From: Ornithinimicrobium cryptoxanthini
Lineage (GTDB): Bacteria; Actinomycetota; Actinomycetes; Actinomycetales; Dermatophilaceae
Length of the DNA stretch: 64,000 bases
NCBI RefSeq assembly: GCF_023923205.1
Contig: NZ_CP099490.1
Location: forward strand, 2,852,001 to 2,916,000
Reading direction: 5' to 3'
Positions 17,566 to 24,891 of the stretch are shown piece by piece. A model generated the notes under the pieces. It ran no database searches. It had not been told where the DNA came from and saw only the letters and a program-made list of their open reading frames with translations. Position 1 is the first letter of the stretch. Each line of letters opens with the position of its first letter. Position numbers and translations under genes: made by a program.

Positions 17566-18201
17566 ATGCAGCTAAACAACCCGCATGCAGGGGTGCTCAC
17601 CGTCTGGTCCGACGTCTCGTGCCCCTGGGCGACTCTCGCGCTGCACACGTTGCACCAGGTGGCAGCCGAGCGCGGAGTTCGCCTGACGATCGATCACCGC
17701 GTCTTCCCGCTGGAGCTTCTGAACCGCCAGCCCGGGTCGCGGCCGGAGCATGACGAGGAGATCGCGACCATCACCGCCGTGCGCGCCGACCTCCGCTGGT
17801 CCCCCTGGGAGGCGGACGACTGGACCTTCCCGGCCACGACCCTGCCTGCCCTCGCCGCCGTCCAGGCCGCCAAGCAGCAAGGGCTCGAGGCTGCAGACGC
17901 GCTCGACACCGCGCTGCGTCGTGCGTTCTTCGTCGACCAGCGGTGCATCGCCCTGATCCCGGTGATCGAGGACATCGCCCGCGACTGTGCCGAGGTCGAT
18001 GCCGACACGCTGCTCGAGGGGCTGCGCTCGGGCGCCGGCCAGGCTGCCGTCTTCGCCGACCTCGAGGTCGCCCGATCGGGCCAGATCCAGGGCAGTCCGC
18101 ACGTGTGGACCTCCGAGGGGCCGTTCGCGGCGAACCCAGGGGTCGAGGACGTCGCTGACTTCACCGACTATGACTTCACCTGGGTCGATCAGTTGTTGTG
18201 A
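17566..18201 (+). CDS. DsbA-family thioredoxin-fold protein
   Basis: 211 residues, cytoplasmic. The N-terminal VWSDVSCPWATLALHTL is the DsbA/FrnE-like active-site segment; only one cysteine of the usual CxxC remains (SCPW), so a glutathione-transferase-like or isomerase role rather than disulfide oxidation is possible. QGSPHVW near residue 180 is the conserved cis-proline region (usually GVPxF). Followed after 43 bp by a DUF2945 gene with its own Shine-Dalgarno, probably co-transcribed. Confidence 0.75.
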   Translation: MQLNNPHAGVLTVWSDVSCPWATLALHTLHQVAAERGVRLTIDHRVFPLELLNRQPGSRPEHDEEIATITAVRADLRWSPWEADDWTFPATTLPALAAVQAAKQQGLEAADALDTALRRAFFVDQRCIALIPVIEDIARDCAEVDADTLLEGLRSGAGQAAVFADLEVARSGQIQGSPHVWTSEGPFAANPGVEDVADFTDYDFTWVDQLL

Positions 18202-18244
18202 CACCGACCTGCCAAGAGAGAAGCGACGACCGAGGAGACACATC

Positions 18245-18457
18245 ATGAGCAAGGGCTTCGCCGTCGGCGACCACGTGCGCTGGAACTCCGAGGCCGGGCA
18301 CGTCACCGGCGTCATCACCAAGAAGCACACCAGCGACACCGAATACAAGGGGCACACGCGGCGCTGCTCGCCACAGGACCCGCAATACGAGATCAAGAGC
18401 GACAAGACCGACCACGTCGCGATGCACAAGGGCGACGCACTGCACAAGATCGACTGA
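18245..18457 (+). CDS. DUF2945 / HVA1-type Tudor-like small protein
   Basis: 70 residues from the ATG at 18245, 9 nt after GAGGAG. The sequence FAVGDHVRWNSEAGHVTGVI, the YEIKSDKT motif and the terminal ALHKID are diagnostic of the DUF2945 family. Function not established; homologs occur widely in soil bacteria and fungi. Confidence 0.85.
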   Translation: MSKGFAVGDHVRWNSEAGHVTGVITKKHTSDTEYKGHTRRCSPQDPQYEIKSDKTDHVAMHKGDALHKID

Positions 18458-18502
18458 TCCGTCTCTGGCGCACTGTCGGTGCCCCTCGGCATACTGCATC
18501 CC

Positions 18503-18829
18503 ATGACGTATGACGAGGGGCTGGCCGAGCGGATCCGTCACGTTCTCGCGGACGAACCAGGGGTGAGCGAGAAGAAGATGTTTGGCGGACTCAGCTTCCT
18601 GGTGAACGGCAACATGGCGGTCGCGGCGGGCGATGACGGGGCCCTGATGTTCCGGCGCGATCCTGATCGGGAGGACCCGGTGGGTGAGCACATCCGGCCC
18701 CAGGTCATGGGCGAGCGCGTGATGTCGGGCTGGTTGCACGTCGACGCCGAGGGGGTGGAGAGCGACGAACAGCTGCGCGAGATCGTGGAGCGCGGGGTGA
18801 GTTTCGCAAGGACGCTCCCGCCGAAGTAG
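18503..18829 (+). CDS. TfoX N-terminal-domain protein
   Basis: 108 residues. KKMFGGLSFLVNGNMAVA is the characteristic start of the TfoX N-terminal domain. Stand-alone single-domain copies are common in actinobacteria and lack the C-terminal domain of competence regulator TfoX, so no competence role should be assumed. A CGGCATAC octamer lies 8 nt before the ATG, and the hexamer CATACT may be the -10 element. Confidence 0.85.
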   Translation: MTYDEGLAERIRHVLADEPGVSEKKMFGGLSFLVNGNMAVAAGDDGALMFRRDPDREDPVGEHIRPQVMGERVMSGWLHVDAEGVESDEQLREIVERGVSFARTLPPK

Positions 18830-18830
18830 G

Positions 18831-19721
18831 TCAGTCGAGCGAGGCGATCAGGCGCTGCACCGTGCGCACGCTGGGCCCGGCCAGGTGCGGCGCTGTGTCG
18901 CGGTAGTAGGTCATCCCGCTGATCGCCGGCGCGAGGGCGAAGCCGCGCGCCCGGCGATAGGCCGCCTCGTCGAGCCCGACCTCTTGGCGATAGAGGTCGG
19001 ACACCGGCTCCGGGACGTAGCCCCACATCGCATTGAGCTCGATGGCCGGGTCGCCGCGCCCAGCGGTCCCCCAGTCGATCACCGCGGTCAGGTCACCGTC
19101 GCGGACCAGCAGGTTGCCCTCGTGGAGGTCACCGTGGAACCACACCGGGTTGCCCGCGAAGACGGGTGCGGCCAGCGCGTCGGCCCACACCGCGAGGGCC
19201 GCGTCGCGGGAGACGAGTGCGGGGTCGGCGCGCGCGACCCACTCCCGCACCCACTCATCCTGGGCCGCGAGCGGCCCGCCGCGACCACTCGTCACCACCG
19301 GCGCGCCCAACCCCGGCACCGCGCGGCAGGCCCGCACGAACGCTCCGAGGGAGGTCGCCCACTCCTCGAGGTCGATCGATGCAGCCGTCGGCTGCGCACC
19401 CTCGATCCAGGGCACGACCGTCCAGTGCCAGGGATAGCCCTCCCCCGGTTCACCCAGCGCCACCGGCGCGGGGACGGTCAGCGGCAGGTGCGGCGCGACC
19501 TGCGGCAGCCAGGTGTGCTCCCACAGCGCCGAGTCCGCCGCCCAGTGGATGCGAGGCAGGCGCACCAGCAGCTCCTCGCCGAGCCGGAACAGCTGGTTGT
19601 CGGTCCCGCCCGGCGGCAGGCGCAGCAACGGCAGGCCCGCCCACTGCGGGAACTGGTGGTCGACGAGGCGCCGGACGACACGGTCCTCGACGCTCACCTC
19701 GTCGGCGTGCAGGCTGCCCAT
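18831..19721 (-). CDS. Aminoglycoside-phosphotransferase-family kinase
   Basis: 296 residues from the ATG at 19721. Contains GGTDNQLFRLG (nucleotide loop), FHGDLHEGNLLV (catalytic loop with Asp) and AVIDWGTAGRGDPAIEL (metal-binding Asp), the APH fold of small-molecule kinases. Whether it acts on an antibiotic or a metabolite such as a sugar or amino alcohol cannot be told; such paralogues are common and usually not resistance genes. Leaderless promoter TAACCT 7 nt upstream. Confidence 0.85.
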   Translation of the reverse strand: MGSLHADEVSVEDRVVRRLVDHQFPQWAGLPLLRLPPGGTDNQLFRLGEELLVRLPRIHWAADSALWEHTWLPQVAPHLPLTVPAPVALGEPGEGYPWHWTVVPWIEGAQPTAASIDLEEWATSLGAFVRACRAVPGLGAPVVTSGRGGPLAAQDEWVREWVARADPALVSRDAALAVWADALAAPVFAGNPVWFHGDLHEGNLLVRDGDLTAVIDWGTAGRGDPAIELNAMWGYVPEPVSDLYRQEVGLDEAAYRRARGFALAPAISGMTYYRDTAPHLAGPSVRTVQRLIASLD

Positions 19722-19728
19722 GCCCGCC

Positions 19729-19734
19729 AGGTTA
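19729..19734 (-). promoter_or_regulatory. -10 element (TAACCT), leaderless, phosphotransferase
   Basis: TAACCT on the minus strand lies 7 nt before the ATG at 19721. Confidence 0.5.
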
Positions 19735-19808
19735 GGTCGGTCGCTGCCTCCGCCGCCACGCGGTTTCCGTGCGGACAGGTGACCTTCTGCTCCACGGGGC
19801 CCACGGCA

Positions 19809-19814
19809 TACCCT
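19809..19814 (+). promoter_or_regulatory. -10 element (TACCCT), leaderless, 19823 gene
   Basis: TACCCT lies 8 nt before the GTG at 19823 and overlaps a CGGCATAC octamer. Confidence 0.5.
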
Positions 19815-19822
19815 GGTGAACC

Positions 19823-20680
19823 GTGACGACCCAGGTGCTGCCCGCGAGCGACTGGCGCTCGCGTGCCGAGGAGCACGAGGCGGCCGTCGATGCGCTGACC
19901 GCGGCCCGCCTCGAGCGCCGCACGGACGGGCGCAAGCACCCGGTCGAGGACTTCCTGTTCGAGTACTACCACCACCGCCCCGGACAGCTGCGCCGCTGGC
20001 ACCCGGGCGCCGAGGTCGCGCTCGAGGGCGCGGCAGAGCGGGCGGACTGGCCGTTCTATGCGTATGCCGAGGGCCGGGCACGCGTCGACGTCGCCTCGTT
20101 CGTCGCCAAGCGGGAGTCGGTGCTGCTCTTCGTGCGGGCACTGCTGACCTCGACGCTGTCCCGTCCGGGCCGGTTCGGCTGCTTCGGCCTGCACGAGTGG
20201 GCGATGGTCTATCGCGCTGATGACGAGGCGATCCGCCACGGTGGCTGGCCGCTGCGGCTGGGCCCGGACGGCACCAACGAGGTCGTCGAGCAGGCCACGA
20301 TCACCTGCTCACACTTTGACGCCTACCGGTTCTTCACCCCGGACGCGGCACATCTGAACACGCTGGCGCCCACCCGCGAGCAGCAGGTCGCGATGGAGCA
20401 GCCGGGGTGCCTGCACGCAGGCATGGATGTCTACAAGTGGTGCTTCAAGCTGTCGCCACTGGTGCCGAGCGACCTGACCCTGGACGCCTTCCGGCTGGCC
20501 CGCGAGATCCGCGAGCTCGACATGCGGGCCGCGCCCTACGACCTGACCGAGCTCGGCTACGAACCGGTCCGCATCGAGACCCCCGAGGGTCGGGCGGAGT
20601 ATGCCGCCGCCCAACGTCGCTTCAGCGAGCGCTCCAACGACCTGCGCCGCCGGCTCCTGGACATCCTCGCCGGGAGCTAG
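19823..20680 (+). CDS. Conserved actinobacterial protein often labelled 3-methyladenine DNA glycosylase
   Basis: 285 residues from a GTG. The sequence (HPVEDFLFEYYHHRPGQLRR, HEWAMVYR, ITCSHFDAYRFF, MDVYKWCFKLSP, YDLTELGYEP) matches a family widely named 3-methyladenine DNA glycosylase in actinobacterial genomes. I see no helix-hairpin-helix or classical glycosylase motif, so the repair role is a database habit, not shown here. The many invariant His/Tyr/Asp residues suggest an enzyme. The 3' end overlaps the convergent vapC by 4 bp. Confidence 0.75.
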   Translation: MTTQVLPASDWRSRAEEHEAAVDALTAARLERRTDGRKHPVEDFLFEYYHHRPGQLRRWHPGAEVALEGAAERADWPFYAYAEGRARVDVASFVAKRESVLLFVRALLTSTLSRPGRFGCFGLHEWAMVYRADDEAIRHGGWPLRLGPDGTNEVVEQATITCSHFDAYRFFTPDAAHLNTLAPTREQQVAMEQPGCLHAGMDVYKWCFKLSPLVPSDLTLDAFRLAREIRELDMRAAPYDLTELGYEPVRIETPEGRAEYAAAQRRFSERSNDLRRRLLDILAGS

Positions 20681-21093
20681 TCCAACAACCACTCCGCCGG
20701 GTCAACGGAGGTCAGCCCCGGGACTCCCGTGAAATCACGGTCAGTCGTGACGAGGTGGTCAAAGCCAGCCACGGTTGCGGTCGCTGCGTGGACGGCGTCC
20801 CGTCCCCCCAGGTCCGACCCTTCCAGCAGGGTGAGCATCGCGTCGAGCACCTGCTCATCAAAGGGGTGGAGCACGAGACCGCGCCGCAGCAGGGCGGCCT
20901 CGTGGAGCACCTGACGACGCGGGCGGGCACGCAGGCGGTGAGAGGTGAACTCCTGCAGCGCTGCGACGCTCACATGGATCTCCACACTCTGTGCCTGGCA
21001 CCGGCTCAGGAACAGGCGGCACCCCTCGCGCAACGGGTGCGGTCCACCCTGGGCAAGGAGCAGGACGGAGGTGTCGACAAAGACCGTGCTCAC
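20677..21093 (-). CDS. vapC: VapC-type PIN-domain toxin (second copy)
   Basis: 138 residues. TVFVDTSVLLL supplies the first acidic residue, ALQEFTSH the conserved glutamate, LGGRDAVHAATA and LVTTDRDF the remaining aspartates of a PIN active site. Its start overlaps the antitoxin stop by 4 bp. Not closely similar to the first VapC at 5.9 kb, so the two systems were probably acquired independently. Confidence 0.87.
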   Translation of the reverse strand: MSTVFVDTSVLLLAQGGPHPLREGCRLFLSRCQAQSVEIHVSVAALQEFTSHRLRARPRRQVLHEAALLRRGLVLHPFDEQVLDAMLTLLEGSDLGGRDAVHAATATVAGFDHLVTTDRDFTGVPGLTSVDPAEWLLD

Positions 21094-21365
21094 GGGCCGC
21101 CCTTGCGATCGAGGTGGTCCTCGAACTCGCCCTGGAGTGCAGCAACGACGTCCTCCGGCTGCCCGTCCTCGTCCGGCCCCAGGGCCAGGAACTCGCCGAG
21201 CGCAGCAGCCCGTCGAGTCTGCGCCTCAGCCTGCTCGAAGCGGACGTCGATCGCCTCCCGGATCACCGAGGCCACGCTCCGCCCGGAGCGTGTGGCTTCC
21301 TGCGACACCAGCGCATAGCGCTCCGCATCCAGGAGGAGCTGCAGCCGCTTCTCCATCACCGACAT
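21090..21365 (-). CDS. vapB: Ribbon-helix-helix antitoxin of the second VapBC pair
   Basis: 91 residues from the ATG at 21365, chosen because TATGCT lies 6 nt upstream. EKRLQLLLDAERYALVSQEA with RSVASVIREAIDVRF is a CopG/RHH-type DNA-binding domain; the C-terminal part is the toxin-binding tail. A perfect palindrome overlaps the -10 hexamer, a textbook arrangement for autorepression. Confidence 0.82.
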   Translation of the reverse strand: MSVMEKRLQLLLDAERYALVSQEATRSGRSVASVIREAIDVRFEQAEAQTRRAAALGEFLALGPDEDGQPEDVVAALQGEFEDHLDRKGGP

Positions 21366-21371
21366 GCCCTG

Positions 21372-21394
21372 AGCATACACATACATGTGTATGC
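21372..21394 (-). promoter_or_regulatory. Leaderless -10 (TATGCT) overlapped by a 22-bp perfect palindrome
   Basis: The palindrome 21373-21394 has arms GCATACACAT and ATGTGTATGC with a 2-bp spacer. The -10 hexamer 21372-21377 is embedded in its proximal arm, 6 nt before the antitoxin ATG. Binding by the RHH antitoxin would block RNA polymerase directly. Confidence 0.7.
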
Positions 21395-21480
21395 CGCGGC
21401 GACAGTGGGACGCCACCGCGTCGCTCGTGGGGTGGAGCCCGGGTGCCCGGCCTCGACCCCCCCTGCCCCACAGAGCCTCG

Positions 21481-21486
21481 TAGCAT
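21481..21486 (+). promoter_or_regulatory. -10 element (TAGCAT), leaderless, P450 gene
   Basis: TAGCAT lies 6 nt before the ATG at 21493. Confidence 0.55.
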
Positions 21487-21492
21487 CTGCTC

Positions 21493-22692
21493 ATGAGCAG
21501 CCGATTCCTCGACCTGGCCGACCCGACCTTCGACGTGACAGGCCCCGAGGTGATCGGCGCCCGCGAGGAGTCCTGGTGGGCGCGCACCAGCTATGGGCAC
21601 GCCGTCCTGCGCCACGCCGAGGTGACCGCACTGCTCAAGGACCGCCGCTTCCGGCAGGGCAACGCCAGGTGGCCGTCCCAGAACGGCATCCACTCCGGCA
21701 TGTTCAGCGACTGGTGGCACAAGGTGCTGCTCTCGCTCGAGGGTGAGGACCACCTGCGGATGCGCCGCCTGCTCAACCCCGCCTTCAAGCAGGGTGTCAT
21801 CTCAGCGATGGTGCCGTCTTTCACCCAGCTGGCCCACGAGCTCGTCGACGGGTTCAGCGAGCGCGGTTCGGTGGAGTTCATCAAGGAGTTCGCCGAGCCC
21901 TATGCCTCACGCATCCTGTGCCGCCTCGTCGGGCTGCCCGAGAGCGAGTGGGAGCAGGTCGCGCACTGGGCCGACGACCTGGGCAAGAGCTTCGGCGTGC
22001 GGGTCAAGGAGGACCTGCCGCGGATCGAGACCGCACTGGAGGGGCTCTATGGCTACTGCGACGACGTGGTCCGCGACCGCACCGCACACCCGCGCGACGA
22101 CCTGGTCTCGGACCTGGTGCGCCACCAGCAGGAGGGCAAGCTCTCCCCCGAGGAGCTGTCGGTCGCGCTGGTGTTCCTGATCTTCGCCGGCATGGAGACC
22201 ACGCGCAACCAGCTGGGCCTGGCCCTGCAGACCCTCTTTGCCCACCCCGGCCAGTGGGAGCTGCTGGCCGCAGATCCCGACCTCGGGCGCAACACCGTCG
22301 AGGAGGTCATGCGGGTGAACCCGACGGTCACCTGGATCACGCGGGAGGCCCTTGAGGACGTCGTGCTGGGCGACGAGCTGCAGCTGAGCGCCGGCGACAT
22401 CGTCCAGGTCCTCTCCCACAGCGCCGGCACCGACCCCCGCGCCCAACCGGACCCGACCTTCGACATCACGGTCGAGCACCCGATGCACATGGGTTTCGGC
22501 GGCGGCGTGCACCACTGCCTCGGCCACTGGGTCGCCCGGATGGACATGGCCGTCGCCCTGCCGATCCTCGCCGCGCGGATGCCCGATGCGCGCGCCGACG
22601 GCCCCGGCAACTGGCTGCCCATGTCGGGCAACACCGGCGCGATCAGCTTCCCGATCGCCTTCACGCCGACACCGCGGCTCGGTCCTCAGTGA
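21493..22692 (+). CDS. Cytochrome P450
   Basis: 399 residues. I-helix FAGMETTRNQ, K-helix ExxR in EEVMR, and heme-binding loop GFGGGVHHCLG with Cys342 as thiolate ligand identify a bacterial class I P450. No ferredoxin or ferredoxin reductase is nearby, so electrons must come from elsewhere. The substrate is unknown. The stop codon overlaps the GTG start of the next gene (GTGA), implying translational coupling. Confidence 0.93.
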   Translation: MSSRFLDLADPTFDVTGPEVIGAREESWWARTSYGHAVLRHAEVTALLKDRRFRQGNARWPSQNGIHSGMFSDWWHKVLLSLEGEDHLRMRRLLNPAFKQGVISAMVPSFTQLAHELVDGFSERGSVEFIKEFAEPYASRILCRLVGLPESEWEQVAHWADDLGKSFGVRVKEDLPRIETALEGLYGYCDDVVRDRTAHPRDDLVSDLVRHQQEGKLSPEELSVALVFLIFAGMETTRNQLGLALQTLFAHPGQWELLAADPDLGRNTVEEVMRVNPTVTWITREALEDVVLGDELQLSAGDIVQVLSHSAGTDPRAQPDPTFDITVEHPMHMGFGGGVHHCLGHWVARMDMAVALPILAARMPDARADGPGNWLPMSGNTGAISFPIAFTPTPRLGPQ

Positions 22693-23111
22693 CGTGGGAT
22701 GACTTGGGGTTTGACGTGGTTGCGGCCCCCTCCCCCGATGACCAGCTGGCCGTCCTGCACGACCTGCGACCTCGTATGTCGGTGCTCGAGTTCGTCTTCC
22801 ACCACGGCGACACGGGGCACTCGTTGGCGGCGGCGCTGAGCGGTCTTGGCCCCGAGCGCACCGTGGGCGTGGGACCCCGACCCGGCTATCAGCGCGCCGA
22901 CCCGAAGGCCGTGCTGCACCGCTATGCCTATGACCGCTCGATCATCGCTGCGCTGCGCGACATCGGCGGGCTCTTCACGCTGGTGACCAGCCCACGGGGC
23001 GACCGCGTGGAGTGGACCGAGCTGGGCGACGTCGACCTCGCGATCTACGACCGCTCCGGCAGGCTGTTCCTCTACACCGTCACCCACGAGGGGCTCATCT
23101 TCGTCCGCTAG
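22689..23111 (+). CDS. Hypothetical protein coupled to the P450
   Basis: 140 residues from a GTG overlapping the P450 stop. I do not recognise a family. The sequence is acidic, without signal peptide or membrane segment, and mixes beta and alpha elements (SVLEFVFHHGD, RAYDR-like YAYDRSIIAALRDIGGLFTLV, VDLAIYDRSGRLFLYTVTHEGLIFV). The end resembles a beta-rich sensor or immunity-type fold. Coupling to the P450 suggests a joint role, but nothing in the sequence specifies it. It ends overlapping the convergent GyrI-like gene by 4 bp. Confidence 0.7.
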   Translation: MTWDDLGFDVVAAPSPDDQLAVLHDLRPRMSVLEFVFHHGDTGHSLAAALSGLGPERTVGVGPRPGYQRADPKAVLHRYAYDRSIIAALRDIGGLFTLVTSPRGDRVEWTELGDVDLAIYDRSGRLFLYTVTHEGLIFVR

Positions 23112-23725
23112 GCGACCGGGCACACCGGCTGGCGCAGCACGGTCCGCATCCGCTCGGGCGCGACCCGGCGAGGGTCACTCAGATAGATCTCGTGGTGCGG
23201 TCCGTTGAAGGTCAGCCCGCGCGCCGGCATGACCTCGTGGTGCAGCCGGGCCAGCACCGGTCCCTCGTCGTCAAAGCTGCCGAGGTGCATAATCTGCAGG
23301 CAGTCGCCCTCCTCCAGCACGACGTGCCGGACCTGATCGACCGGCAGCTCCGGCTTCTTGCCGGCCGCAACCGCGAGACCCTGCGCGACGTCCTCGGCGC
23401 TCACGACGTCCGGGAGCGGGATCAGCATCGTCCAGTCCCACTCGCCCTTGCGGCGGTCGGCAAAGGAGGTGGGGTCGCTGCTGGTCCACAACCCCTCCAG
23501 CGGACCGACCACGAAGTCCTCCCCCGAACGTGCCCGCAGGGCGGACTTCACGGCATACCCGCTGGCATAGAGAGCGGACACCGCCGCGGCATAGTCCGGT
23601 GACGTGTTGGGGTCGCCGTGCCCGTCGAGCGCCAGGTAGTCGCGCGGCGGGACCTCCACCTCGGTGAAGTCTGCGGAGCCGGGCTGATAGAGCGCCTTGA
23701 GATCCTTCTTGAGATCGATCTTCAC
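23108..23725 (-). CDS. GyrI-like small-molecule-binding-domain protein
   Basis: 205 residues from a GTG. The pattern YLALDGHGDPN, LYASGYAVKSALR, DWTMLIPLPD, HLGSFDDEGPVLARLH and HHEIYLSDPRRVAPERMRTVLR matches the GyrI-like domain found as a stand-alone protein in many actinobacteria. These domains bind hydrophobic or cationic ligands; the stand-alone ones may act as esterase-like or scavenging proteins. Six bp from the ilvE stop on the same strand, so ilvE transcription may run into it. Confidence 0.8.
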   Translation of the reverse strand: MKIDLKKDLKALYQPGSADFTEVEVPPRDYLALDGHGDPNTSPDYAAAVSALYASGYAVKSALRARSGEDFVVGPLEGLWTSSDPTSFADRRKGEWDWTMLIPLPDVVSAEDVAQGLAVAAGKKPELPVDQVRHVVLEEGDCLQIMHLGSFDDEGPVLARLHHEVMPARGLTFNGPHHEIYLSDPRRVAPERMRTVLRQPVCPVA

Positions 23726-23731
23726 GGCGAC

Positions 23732-24826
23732 TCAGACCAATTGGTGCATCCAGCCGTGCGTGTCCTCGACGCGGCCATACTGGATGTCCAGCAGCGCGTT
23801 GCGCAGGTCGCCCGCAAGCTCGCCGCCGCCCATGGTGACCTCGCCGCCACGCCACTTGAGCGTGCCGACAGGGACGATCACCGCCGCGGTGCCGCACGCG
23901 AAGACCTCGACCAGGTCGCCGCTCTGAGCGTCGGCGCGCCACTCGTCGATGGAGTACTTCCGCTCGATGACCTCATGGCCGCGCTCGCGGGCCAGCTCGA
24001 TCAGCGAGTTGCGCGTGACGCCCTCGAGGATCGTGCCGCTCAGCTCGGGCGTGACGATCGAGCCGTCGCGATAGGCGAAGAACAGGTTCATCCCGCCCAG
24101 CTCCTCGACCCACTTCTTCTCGATCGCGTCGAGGAAGGCCACCTGGTCACAGCCGTTGTCGATGCCCTCGGCCTGCGCGGCCAGCGACGCGGCATAGTTG
24201 CCGCCACACTTGGCGGTGCCGGTGCCCCCGGGGGCCGCACGTGCGAACTCCTCGGACAGCCAGATGTTGACCGGCTTCAGACCACCGGGGAAATAGACGC
24301 CGGCCGGTGAGGCGATCACGCAGAAGAGCGCCCGGTTGGCCGGCCGCACCCCCAGTGCCTGCTCGGTGGCGATCATGAACGGGCGCAGATAGAGGCTGAC
24401 CTCGCCCAGCTCCTGACCCGGCACCCAGCGCTGGTCCACCTCGACCAGGGCGCGCAGCGACTCCAGGAACAGGTCCTCGGGCAGCTCCGGCAGCGCCAGC
24501 CGACGGGCCGAACGGGCAAACCGGTCTGCGTTCTGCTCAGGACGGAACGTCCAGACCGACCCGTCGGCGTGCCGGTAGGCCTTCATCCCCTCGAAGATCT
24601 CCTGGCCGTAGTGGAAGACCGACGCCGCCGGCTCCAGCGGGATCGGGCCGTAGGCCGTTATGCGCGGATGGGCCCAGCCGCCGTCCTTGCTCCAGTCGAC
24701 CAACGCCATGTGGTCGGTGAACTTCGCCCCGAAGGCCGGGTTGGCCAGGAGCTCGGCGACCTGCTCGTCGGTGGCCGGGTCGGGCCGCTGCTCGACGGTG
24801 AAGGTCGGTGCGGTCTGGGTGGTCAT
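23732..24826 (-). CDS. ilvE: Branched-chain amino acid aminotransferase
   Basis: 364 residues from the ATG at 24826, 6 nt after AGGAGG. Class IV PLP enzyme: FHYGQEIFEGMKAYR, YLRPFMIATE, the PLP-lysine segment GTAKCGGNYAASL, NLFFAYRDG, TPELSGTILEGVTR and CGTAAVI are all in place. It interconverts leucine, isoleucine and valine with their 2-oxo acids. Directly upstream on the same strand is an operon with a degenerate ketol-acid-reductoisomerase-like gene, a suggestive neighbour for the same pathway. Confidence 0.95.
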   Translation of the reverse strand: MTTQTAPTFTVEQRPDPATDEQVAELLANPAFGAKFTDHMALVDWSKDGGWAHPRITAYGPIPLEPAASVFHYGQEIFEGMKAYRHADGSVWTFRPEQNADRFARSARRLALPELPEDLFLESLRALVEVDQRWVPGQELGEVSLYLRPFMIATEQALGVRPANRALFCVIASPAGVYFPGGLKPVNIWLSEEFARAAPGGTGTAKCGGNYAASLAAQAEGIDNGCDQVAFLDAIEKKWVEELGGMNLFFAYRDGSIVTPELSGTILEGVTRNSLIELARERGHEVIERKYSIDEWRADAQSGDLVEVFACGTAAVIVPVGTLKWRGGEVTMGGGELAGDLRNALLDIQYGRVEDTHGWMHQLV

Positions 24827-24847
24827 GCATCCTCCTGAGCCGGCGTC

Positions 24848-24884
24848 GTTGCGCAGTTCCAAAACGTGTTGCAGGGTCCCAAAC
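24848..24884 (-). repeat. Imperfect tandem repeat in the ilvE upstream region
   Basis: On the plus strand GTTGCGCAGTTCCAAAAC (24848-24865) and GTTGCAGGGTCCCAAAC (24868-24884) stand 20 bp apart. TAGTTT at 24881-24886 (minus strand) is a possible -10, so the repeats would lie around and just after the transcript start. Confidence 0.4.
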
Positions 24885-24891
24885 TACCCGT

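Noticed and set aside
18831-20141. A longer 436-residue phosphotransferase
   Set aside because: The N-terminal 140 residues are Arg/Pro-rich and overlap the divergent gene; the ATG at 19721 has a proper -10 element.
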